Below, piece by piece: positions 51,659-58,917 of a DNA stretch of 64,000 nucleotides (positions are counted from its first letter, which is position 1; the number at the start of each line of letters is the position of its first letter). Location of the stretch: positions 1 to 64,000 of the forward strand of contig CAZVWE010000008.1 of NCBI GenBank assembly GCA_964631345.1. Direction: 5' to 3'. The stretch comes from MGBC163016 sp964631345 (GTDB lineage Bacteria > Actinomycetota > Coriobacteriia > Coriobacteriales > Eggerthellaceae). The translations under genes were made by a program, and so were the position numbers. Below the pieces are notes generated by a model. That model was not told the origin of the DNA. It worked only from the letters and a program-made list of their open reading frames with translations, and searched no databases.

Positions 51659-52006
51659 ATGGACATCATACGTGCAATTGAGAAGCAAAGCATGCGAGAC
51701 GATATCCCGGACTTTGGTCCTGGCGATAATGTAAAGGTGCATTACAGAATTACAGAAGGCAATCGTGAGCGTATTCAGGTTTTTCAAGGTGATGTAATCC
51801 GTCGTCATGGTGAGTCGAGCAAAGAAACATTTACAGTTAGAAAAATGAGTTTCTCTGTAGGAGTTGAAAGAACATTTCCAGTTCATTCTCCAAAAATTGA
51901 AAAAATTGAGGTTACCCGTCGTGGTAAGGTACGCAGATCAAAGCTTTATTACTTACGCGATAAGGTTGGTAAGGCTGCAAAGATCAAGGAAAAATCATTT
52001 AATTAA
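51659..52006 (+). CDS. rplS: 50S ribosomal protein L19
   Basis: Located at the 30S-50S interface. The 115-residue protein has DFGPGDNVKVHYRITEG, QVFQGDVIRRHGESSKETFTVRK and GVERTFPVHSPKIEKIEV, diagnostic for L19. AGGGGAATTAA precedes the ATG. L19 normally follows trmD; here trmD lies 11 kb upstream, so the cluster is split. A terminator lies between it and rnhB. Confidence 0.98.
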   Translation: MDIIRAIEKQSMRDDIPDFGPGDNVKVHYRITEGNRERIQVFQGDVIRRHGESSKETFTVRKMSFSVGVERTFPVHSPKIEKIEVTRRGKVRRSKLYYLRDKVGKAAKIKEKSFN

Positions 52007-52080
52007 TTTCAATATATGCTTGATGTAAGCCGTTTACTTGGCAATTTGATTACACAAGCACAATTGTTTGATTAAACTTA

Positions 52081-52110
52081 AAGAGAAGATCAATTGATCT
52101 TCTCTTTTTC
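52081..52110 (+). terminator. Terminator between rplS and rnhB
   Basis: A 26-base perfect palindrome (52081-52106, AAGAGAAGATCAA and its complement) followed by TTTC. It is placed to end rplS transcription while the rnhB ribosome site begins right after, so rnhB may depend on read-through. Confidence 0.8.
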
Positions 52111-52122
52111 TTTGGAGTAGCT

Positions 52123-52899
52123 TTGGAATTAACCATTAAAGAGATAAAGAAGATGCTGGATGCAGCTGATGAATCTGAATTTGCTGCTATATCGCAATCT
52201 TTATCAGATGACACCAGAATTGGTGTTAAAAACGCGCTTAAACAAGCACGGCTTCGTTTAGATAATACAAGTGCAGAACATGAACGTATTAATGCAATGT
52301 ATGGTTTTGAGGATTCATTGTCTAGGGATGGTGTAATCGTTGGACTAGATGAAGTCGGTAGAGGCTCAATAGCGGGGCCTTTAGCTGTTGGTGCATGTGT
52401 ATTAGATCGAAAGAATAAAATTCTTGGACTAAATGATTCAAAGAAACTTTCAGCTGCAAAAAGAGAACAAATCGCAAAGATAATTGAAAATGAAGCTTTA
52501 GCGTGGACTGTTTTTTATGTATCACCTGAAGATATAGATAAGGGTGGTATGGCAAGCGCTTTACGGCAAGCCTTTATAGGGGCGCTATCTGAAATTGAAA
52601 AGACTATTTCAGTCGATGTAGTGTTACTCGATGGAAATGCACTAAAAATTGACCCTAGGGAAATAAATGTAATTAAAGGGGATGCGAAATGTGCATCCAT
52701 TGCGGCGGCGTCGATAATTGCGAAAGTTAAAAGAGATGCGTTAATGGATAAACTGGATAAAGAATATCCTGGATTTGATCTGTCGCAGAACAAGGGTTAT
52801 GGCACAAAGGAACATATGGATGCATTGCGAGAACTCGGAATGACAAAAATTCATCGTGAGTCATTTTGTGGTTTTTTGAAGCAGGCCACGTTGTTCTGA
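52123..52899 (+). CDS. rnhB: Ribonuclease HII
   Basis: Cleaves RNA in RNA-DNA hybrids and at single ribonucleotides. In this 258-residue protein the DEDD site is seen as D76-E77 in GLDEVGRGSIAGPL, and later in LLDGNAL and the DGNALKIDP region; NKGYGTKEHMDAL.ELG precedes the C-terminal HRESFCGF. An N-terminal extension of about 70 residues matches the B. subtilis type. Start TTG 52123 has GGAG six bases upstream. Confidence 0.95.
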   Translation: MELTIKEIKKMLDAADESEFAAISQSLSDDTRIGVKNALKQARLRLDNTSAEHERINAMYGFEDSLSRDGVIVGLDEVGRGSIAGPLAVGACVLDRKNKILGLNDSKKLSAAKREQIAKIIENEALAWTVFYVSPEDIDKGGMASALRQAFIGALSEIEKTISVDVVLLDGNALKIDPREINVIKGDAKCASIAAASIIAKVKRDALMDKLDKEYPGFDLSQNKGYGTKEHMDALRELGMTKIHRESFCGFLKQATLF

Positions 52900-53395
52900 A
52901 TATCCTAGATCCCTTAGATCCCCTAGATCCCCGAGACCTCCTAGATGTTTTGAATACTTGGGATGTCGCGCATACTTTGGATATTTTGAATTGTTGACGA
53001 CTTTATAAACAAATTGACATTTGAGTTTTGACAATGAAATAAAACTTAATGTAGAAAAATTAGTCCAAATTTTTTGAGACTCAATCGACTGAATTTTATT
53101 CATTTTACGAGTATAAATAAACACCTGAACGGCTTCTTTATGGAATTTCAAAGGGATCAACAACTCTTTATTCCTGGTTGCAATTTTATAAATCTAACCG
53201 TTAAGAAAATGAAGAAGCTTCAGATGTGTTAATTAAGAGCTTGCTTAAAAAACTCATCAATTCTTTTAAAAACGATTAAGAATTTCCAAGAATTTTCAAT
53301 CTTCTCGCGCTAGAACGAAAAAGCTAACTGATAGATCGCTCGGTGTATTGTTTCTGGCACCTCAAAACGTTTATTGCAAAACCAAATACGAAAAA
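52900..53395. other. Non-coding gap with short repeats
   Basis: About 490 bases between rnhB and yraN. The first 50 hold an iterated TAGATCCC-type motif; the next 50 contain two related copies of TACTT(T/G)GGAT. The rest is very AT-rich with no gene that I can support. An unconvincing 100-codon frame on the minus strand overlaps rnhB and merely translates the repeats. Confidence 0.55.
52907..52944 (+). repeat. TAGATCCC short tandem repeat array
   Basis: Immediately after rnhB the sequence runs CTAGATCCCTTAGATCCC, then CTAGATCCCCGAGACCTCCT and AGATG: three near-perfect and one to two decayed units of about 9-10 bases. It is a microsatellite-like array in an otherwise AT-rich gap. Confidence 0.55.
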
Positions 53396-53917
53396 ATGAA
53401 AGGACGGTCATGTAGCGTGTCAGATACCGGTGTGGTCACAAAAGAACTATCGAGTGAAAGGGTTTGTAAGCCGCTTTGTCCCGAGATTAAGGATGTCCCA
53501 GGTGGGGAATTTCTAGAGAAGCCACAAAAAGAAAGAAAGCCAAAAGCGAGAAATTCGAAGCATATAGAGTTGGGTAAAAAAGGAGAAAGAGCAGCAGCTG
53601 CTTTTCTAGACAGGCGTGGATATGAAATTCTAGAAAGAAACTATGTTTGCTTTGCAGGTGAGGCGGACATTATTGCCATGGACGGGGAAGTCTTAGTCTT
53701 TGTAGAGGTTAAAACCAGAAAGGACAATCAAAGAGGATTTCCATCTGAGGCCGTTACGAAAAACAAGCGTGAGAAATACGAGATGATTGCTCTTGAATAT
53801 TTGAAAGAACATGCTTATGCGGACATATCAATTAGATTTGATGTGATCGCGATTGTTGTTATGGATTCAAACAGAGCTTTGATTCGACATCATATCAACG
53901 CTTTTGCGATGGACTAA
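53396..53917 (+). CDS. yraN: YraN/UPF0102 nuclease-like protein
   Basis: A 173-residue protein of the YraN family with a Holliday-junction-resolvase-like (PD-(D/E)XK) core: GKKGERAAAAFLDRRGYEIL, then GEADIIAMDG and LVFVEVKTRK, which supply E, D and E-x-K. The first 55 residues before the core are polar and not usual for the family. ATG 53396 is preferred over a TTG at 53348; a GTG at 53417 is also possible. YraN usually sits between rnhB and comM, as here; its exact role is unknown. Three bases separate it from comM. Confidence 0.88.
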   Translation: MKGRSCSVSDTGVVTKELSSERVCKPLCPEIKDVPGGEFLEKPQKERKPKARNSKHIELGKKGERAAAAFLDRRGYEILERNYVCFAGEADIIAMDGEVLVFVEVKTRKDNQRGFPSEAVTKNKREKYEMIALEYLKEHAYADISIRFDVIAIVVMDSNRALIRHHINAFAMD

Positions 53918-53920
53918 AAA

Positions 53921-55447
53921 ATGCAAGGGTGCACAATCGCAAGCGCTGTTATTAAAGGAGTCAATGCCATACCTATTAATGTTGAGGTGGCAGTTACAAG
54001 CGGCCTTCCTGGTATTTCAATAGTAGGTATGGCAGATACAGCAGTGCAAGAAGCAAGGGAGCGCGTAAAGTCAGCCATAAGAGCATGTGGGTTTGATATA
54101 CCCAATAGAAAACTGGTAGTTAACCTAGCTCCTGGAAATATACGAAAAGCTGGTTCTGGTCTTGATTTGCCGATTGCTATAGGAATCCTTATCGCCACTC
54201 GTCAGGTTTCGCCAGAAATTGCTGCTGGAAAATTTTTTGTTGGCGAATTATCGCTAAATGGAGATGTACGGGAATGCAGTGGTAGTCTTGCGTATTCAAT
54301 TTGCTCAGAAGCTCAAGGACTTGAATTTGTTGGAGGGCCAGGAGCCAATACGGAGTGTGCAAAAGCAAGGCTATTTCTTAAAGGATTAGGTCTGTTGCAT
54401 ACCGATGATCCATATCAATATATTGAGCCAAAGTTTTCCACCAACTCGTTAGTGGGTGAAATTCCTGACTACAAAGATATATCAGGGCATGATTTTGCAA
54501 AAAGGGCTATGCAAATAGCTGCTGTTGGCAGACATGGGCTATTAATGGTTGGTCCTCCAGGATCGGGAAAAACAATGCTTGCATCTAGGCTTGTTGGGAT
54601 TCTTCCACCTTTGTCTGAGCCTGAAATAATTGAGACAGCTACTGTTCATTCTGTTGCGGGTGAAGAGATTGGATCGGTTCTTGCTGGTAACAGACCATTT
54701 AGGAGTCCGCATCATAGCGCAACATCTGCAGGAATGATTGGTGGGGGAAATCCAATAAGGCCAGGTGAGGCATCGCTTGCACACAATGGCGTTCTGTTTT
54801 TGGATGAAATTTCAGAATTCAAACCTTCGGTATTACAAGGACTACGACAGCCGATGGAACGTGGAGAAATTAGAATTACGCGTGCTGAAGGCACAATCAA
54901 AATGCCATCCAGTTTTATGTTGATAGCAGCATCGAATCCATGTCCATGTGGATACTACGGTGACGATGAGCATGAATGTTCATGTTCATACGCGAAAGTA
55001 AGAGCCTATAGATCTCGCGTTGGAGGTCCTTTAATTGATAGGATCGATATACAGCTGGACGTTTCAAGAATGCCTGCATCTTCTGTTTTAGATTCTGGCA
55101 AAGGTGTTAGTTCAGACACCTTAAAAGAAGGCGTTCTCTCTGCCCTAGAATTTAGAAACTGGAGATGTTCAAGCCAAAACTTAAACTCTTTTAGTCAAGT
55201 GAATGATGGAAAGCAAAAGTCATCTATAACTTCTAAAGAGATTATCGATTTTTGCAATATGACTGATGCGGCAAGAAGTTTTATATCGATTGCCAGTGAT
55301 TCCAAAGCTATGAGTGGCCGTGGAATAATTTCGGCTCTCAAAGTGGCGCGTACCATCGCCGATCTTGAAACTTCCCAGGTGGTTAACGAAGATCATCTAG
55401 CCGAGGCTCTTAGCTATAGGCTTAATGTAGGTGATGGGATGCTATGA
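53921..55447 (+). CDS. comM: ComM/YifB AAA+ Mg-chelatase-like ATPase
   Basis: A hexameric helicase that promotes branch migration in natural transformation. The 508-residue protein has the N-terminal Lon-protease-like domain (GLPGISIVGMADTAVQEAR), Walker A MVGPPGSGKTMLA near residue 210, Walker B LFLDEISEF near 290, the VRAYRSRVGGPLIDRIDI loop and a C-terminal helical domain with RAARSFISIA. A zinc-binding-like CPCGYYGD.EHECSC lies near 345. It overlaps dprA by 4 bases (ATGA). Confidence 0.94.
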   Translation: MQGCTIASAVIKGVNAIPINVEVAVTSGLPGISIVGMADTAVQEARERVKSAIRACGFDIPNRKLVVNLAPGNIRKAGSGLDLPIAIGILIATRQVSPEIAAGKFFVGELSLNGDVRECSGSLAYSICSEAQGLEFVGGPGANTECAKARLFLKGLGLLHTDDPYQYIEPKFSTNSLVGEIPDYKDISGHDFAKRAMQIAAVGRHGLLMVGPPGSGKTMLASRLVGILPPLSEPEIIETATVHSVAGEEIGSVLAGNRPFRSPHHSATSAGMIGGGNPIRPGEASLAHNGVLFLDEISEFKPSVLQGLRQPMERGEIRITRAEGTIKMPSSFMLIAASNPCPCGYYGDDEHECSCSYAKVRAYRSRVGGPLIDRIDIQLDVSRMPASSVLDSGKGVSSDTLKEGVLSALEFRNWRCSSQNLNSFSQVNDGKQKSSITSKEIIDFCNMTDAARSFISIASDSKAMSGRGIISALKVARTIADLETSQVVNEDHLAEALSYRLNVGDGML

Positions 55448-56424
55448 ATACAACAAATAGACTACATGGTGAGCGACATGTTCTGAAATTTAATGACCCA
55501 AAATATCCTCAATGTCTAAAGACAATCCGCAAACCTCCAGAAGAACTATTTTGCATTGGAAATGTTGAGGCACTTGAACAAGGGCTTGCAATTGTGGGTG
55601 CAAGAAAAGCAACACCATATGGACTTTCATGTGCAAAAAGATTTGCTAAATTGGCTGCAGGGCGAGGTATCCCAATAATATCTGGCGGTGCTAGGGGGTG
55701 TGACTCCGAAGCACATAAAGGAGCGCTTTCTAAGGCGGGATCGACAGTCGTTGTTTTAGGTGGCGGGTGCGACAATATTTATCCTCCTGAACACGTAGGT
55801 CTTTTTCAAAAGATTGTCGATTCAGGAAGCATTGTGATCTCTGAACACAGCTGGGACACTCCACCTATAGCCTATATGTTTAGGGAAAGAAATAGAATCA
55901 TTGCGGGTCTTTCTAAGGCTGTGTTAATAGTTGAGGCAGGTCTGCCGTCAGGAACATTCTCGACGGCTGATGAAGCGATAGATTTTGATCGAGAAGTATT
56001 AGTTGTGCCCGGAGCTATTACGTCAAGTCAGTCTCGAGGGGCAAACCGACTTATATACCAAGGAGCAACTCCTATTATTGATGATGACACTTTTAATGAC
56101 CAAATGAAGGCTATATTTGGCGAGCCGAATTTAGAGGATATGTTTGATTCTCAAAATGGTTTGGATAAAAACTTAAAGTGCTTTATAGATTCCTTAGGTA
56201 CTAAGCAAAGTTTGCTAGGTGTCGATATTCACAAAGAAGCATGGGTTTGGGTTGTTACAACGTTGGCTGCGCAGCCAATGGATGTTGATGATCTTTATAA
56301 AATACTGCCGATTAAGTTTAAAGATGAAATAAAAGTCACAGAGCTTGCCGCATGGCTTTCGAAAATGGAGATGATAGGAAAAATAACCCGTTATCAAGGT
56401 GGCAAGTATGGCATATGTCTCTAA
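55444..56424 (+). CDS. dprA: DNA processing protein DprA
   Basis: Loads RecA on incoming single-stranded DNA in transformation. The 326-residue protein has the Rossmann-like core: YPQCLKTIRKPPEELFCIGN, GARKATPYGLSCAKRFAKL, GGARGCDSEAHKGAL, and the S-GTFSTADEAIDF segment. A winged-helix C-terminal domain spans about 255-320. The ATG overlaps the comM stop. Presence of comM and dprA suggests competence, though no uptake genes are in the window. Confidence 0.95.
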   Translation: MNTTNRLHGERHVLKFNDPKYPQCLKTIRKPPEELFCIGNVEALEQGLAIVGARKATPYGLSCAKRFAKLAAGRGIPIISGGARGCDSEAHKGALSKAGSTVVVLGGGCDNIYPPEHVGLFQKIVDSGSIVISEHSWDTPPIAYMFRERNRIIAGLSKAVLIVEAGLPSGTFSTADEAIDFDREVLVVPGAITSSQSRGANRLIYQGATPIIDDDTFNDQMKAIFGEPNLEDMFDSQNGLDKNLKCFIDSLGTKQSLLGVDIHKEAWVWVVTTLAAQPMDVDDLYKILPIKFKDEIKVTELAAWLSKMEMIGKITRYQGGKYGICL

Positions 56425-56439
56425 TGGTATGCTTAGAGA

Positions 56440-57825
56440 ATGTTTGGGAAAGTTGCAATAATTGGAGGCGGCCTTGCGGGAAGCGAGGCGGCCTTGTTTT
56501 TGGCCGACCACAATGTCGATGTGGTTTTATTTGAGATGCGTCCAGAGCAAAGTACCCCAGTTCATCAAACCAGTGATTTCGCAGAACTTGTATGTTCGAA
56601 CTCTTTAAAAAGCAAAAATCCTGATAGTGCAGCAGGGATGCTTAAAGAAGAACTGAATTTGCTTGAGTCACGGTTATATGAGACTGCACTTACCTGCGCA
56701 GTACCTGCTGGGGGTGCTCTTGCGGTCGACCGACATAAGTTTTCAAAAATAATTACGGACAAAATCATTAATCACGAAAATATAGAAGTTCGAAATACAG
56801 AGGTTACAGATGTTGAAAGTCTATTAGATGATTTTGATTGCGTGATAATAGCTACAGGACCTTTGACATCTAATGATCTCGCCGAGTCCATAAAACGCAT
56901 TACGAAAAGCGAGTTCTTGTCATTTTTTGATGCAGCTGCACCTATCGTTTTTGCAGAATCTCTCAACATGGAGGTTTTGTTTTCACAGGATAGATATGAA
57001 AATGAAGGACTGGGCGATTATCTAAATGCTCCATTATCAAAAGATGAATATGCTGCTTTTATAGACGCTCTTCTTACTGCAAAGAGGGTATTAGCGAAGG
57101 ACTTTGAGAAAAAAGATCTTTTTCAAGCCTGCCAACCTATTGAAGAAATTGCACGCTCAGGATTTGACGCGCCTAGGTTTGGCCCTATGAAGCCTGTTGG
57201 ACTCATTGATCCGAATACAAACAAAAGGCCATGGGCTGCATTGCAGCTTAGACGTGAAGACATAAATGCTCAAAGCTACAATTTGGTAGGTTTTCAAACG
57301 AACCTTACTTTCCCTGAGCAGAAGCGCGTTTTTTCGATGATTCCAGGCCTAGAAAATGCGGAGTTTGCCAGATTTGGCGTTATGCATAGAAACACATACG
57401 TTGATGCGCCTAATGTTATCGACATGTTTGGAAGACTTAAGATTATCAATAACGAAAACCACATAGATAGAATAGATATTCCGATTTATTTCGCGGGTCA
57501 AGTGTCTGGTACAGAAGGGTATTGCGAGGCGATACGCTCTGGGTTGAATTGCGCTATATCTTGCTTGCATTTTCTTAGGGATAAAGAGCAAACGCCTCTG
57601 CCGATAGAGACAGCTTTTGGATCTTTAATGCATCATGCTGCCAGTTTTCAGTCTGGTAAATATCAGCCAATGCATGTAAATTTTGGAATATTTGAGCCTT
57701 TCGAGAATCGTATAAGAAATAAAAGAGAAAGATATCATGCTTATGCTCTGAGGGGCTATAAGTCATTAGTTGACTATAAAAATAAAGTTAATGATAAGTT
57801 GGGGATCTTCTCTGAAGGTGCATAA
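56440..57825 (+). CDS. trmFO: Methylene-THF-tRNA-(uracil-5)-methyltransferase
   Basis: Flavoprotein that makes ribothymidine at U54 of tRNA with methylenetetrahydrofolate. The 461-residue protein starts VAIIGGGLAGSEAALFLADH (FAD-binding GxGxxG), then ETGP-like residues and CSNSLKS, and the C-terminal FAGQVSGTEGYCEA and PMHVNFGIFEP. It lies 15 bases after dprA and one base before xerC, an order shared with Bacillus (trmFO-xerC). Confidence 0.96.
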   Translation: MFGKVAIIGGGLAGSEAALFLADHNVDVVLFEMRPEQSTPVHQTSDFAELVCSNSLKSKNPDSAAGMLKEELNLLESRLYETALTCAVPAGGALAVDRHKFSKIITDKIINHENIEVRNTEVTDVESLLDDFDCVIIATGPLTSNDLAESIKRITKSEFLSFFDAAAPIVFAESLNMEVLFSQDRYENEGLGDYLNAPLSKDEYAAFIDALLTAKRVLAKDFEKKDLFQACQPIEEIARSGFDAPRFGPMKPVGLIDPNTNKRPWAALQLRREDINAQSYNLVGFQTNLTFPEQKRVFSMIPGLENAEFARFGVMHRNTYVDAPNVIDMFGRLKIINNENHIDRIDIPIYFAGQVSGTEGYCEAIRSGLNCAISCLHFLRDKEQTPLPIETAFGSLMHHAASFQSGKYQPMHVNFGIFEPFENRIRNKRERYHAYALRGYKSLVDYKNKVNDKLGIFSEGA

Positions 57826-57826
57826 A

Positions 57827-58810
57827 ATGCCACAGCCTAAAGATGACCAAAATCCGGATTGCTCTAGCCTAGATAGTTCCAGCTCAGATTGCTCCATATG
57901 CAGCACCGAATTGAGTAACTATCTTAAGTCGTTAGAGCTTGAAAGAAATTACTCGAAACACACCATCAGAAACTATCAAATTGACATTGAAGAATACCTG
58001 CGTTGGATAGTAAGAAATGAATACGACCCAAAGAAGATAACACATAGACAATTCAGGCGATATTTAAGTGATTTAGATGCAGCGCAATATTCAAGAAATA
58101 CAATCAATAGGCGACTTTCATCCATACGTGGGTTTTATGCATGGATGAGTGCACATGGGTTGACCGATACAAACCCTACAAGTGCTATTTCAGGGCCAAA
58201 AAAACCAATTAGGCTTCCTCATACACTACAAACTTCGGAAATCACGAAGATATTAGAGGTCTATACGGGGGATTCTTTTGAGGATATTCGAAATCAAGCT
58301 ATCCTTGAATTAATTTATGCATGTGGTTTGCGTGTGTCAGAAGCGTCAAATTTAGTCCTACAAAATCTTGATCTAGCAAATGGTCAAATTAGGGTACTTG
58401 GTAAAGGTAGTAAGGAAAGAATTGTCCCAGTACATAACTTAGCAATAGCCACTTTAACTAGTTATCTTAAAGGTGCGCGTCCTGCCTTGCTTGCTCAACT
58501 TAAAGAAAAAGAGAATGTGAAACCCGATAACCTTGATTATGTGTTTTTGTCTAAACGGGGAAACCGCTTTTCTGAGGCGGAAATCAGAAAAATGTTTAAA
58601 AAAACATTGGCAACCGCGGGTCTAGATCTTGGTTTTACGCCGCATGATTTACGACATTCTTTCGCAACAGATGTTTTAAATGGTGGTGCTGATTTAAGAA
58701 GCGTGCAAGAAATGCTTGGGCACTCATCGCTTTCAACAACTCAGATATATACACACGTTACACCCGAACGACTGAAAGAAATCCATCATCAAGCTCATCC
58801 TCGTGGGTGA
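57827..58810 (+). CDS. xerC: Tyrosine recombinase XerC
   Basis: Chromosome dimer resolution recombinase acting at dif. The 327-residue protein has a SAM-like N-terminal domain (about 25-115) and the catalytic domain with the full set: ACGLRVSEA (first R), LGKGSKERIVP (K), PHDLRHSFATDVL (H-R), LGHSSLSTTQIYTHV (H and the nucleophile Y). About 30 polar residues precede the usual start. ATG 57827 begins one base after the trmFO stop, with GAAGGTG upstream. The position after trmFO supports XerC; it is not an island integrase, as no att-like repeats are near. Confidence 0.92.
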   Translation: MPQPKDDQNPDCSSLDSSSSDCSICSTELSNYLKSLELERNYSKHTIRNYQIDIEEYLRWIVRNEYDPKKITHRQFRRYLSDLDAAQYSRNTINRRLSSIRGFYAWMSAHGLTDTNPTSAISGPKKPIRLPHTLQTSEITKILEVYTGDSFEDIRNQAILELIYACGLRVSEASNLVLQNLDLANGQIRVLGKGSKERIVPVHNLAIATLTSYLKGARPALLAQLKEKENVKPDNLDYVFLSKRGNRFSEAEIRKMFKKTLATAGLDLGFTPHDLRHSFATDVLNGGADLRSVQEMLGHSSLSTTQIYTHVTPERLKEIHHQAHPRG

Positions 58811-58917
58811 AATCGTAGATTTCTTTAGCATATTAGACTTAAATATTGCATTGCAAACATACGTTCGATTGTGTATATTTGTCCCTTGAAAAACTGAGAT
58901 GAAAAGGGCAATAGTAT

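Noticed and set aside
52861..53163. 100-codon minus-strand reading frame
   Set aside because: It overlaps the end of rnhB, has no ribosome site, and its repetitive LGDLGDLRDLG segment is only a translation of the DNA repeat.
57827..58810. The tyrosine recombinase as integrase of the tRNA-Asp islands
   Set aside because: It is in the trmFO-xerC housekeeping order, 53 kb away, with no flanking att-like repeats.
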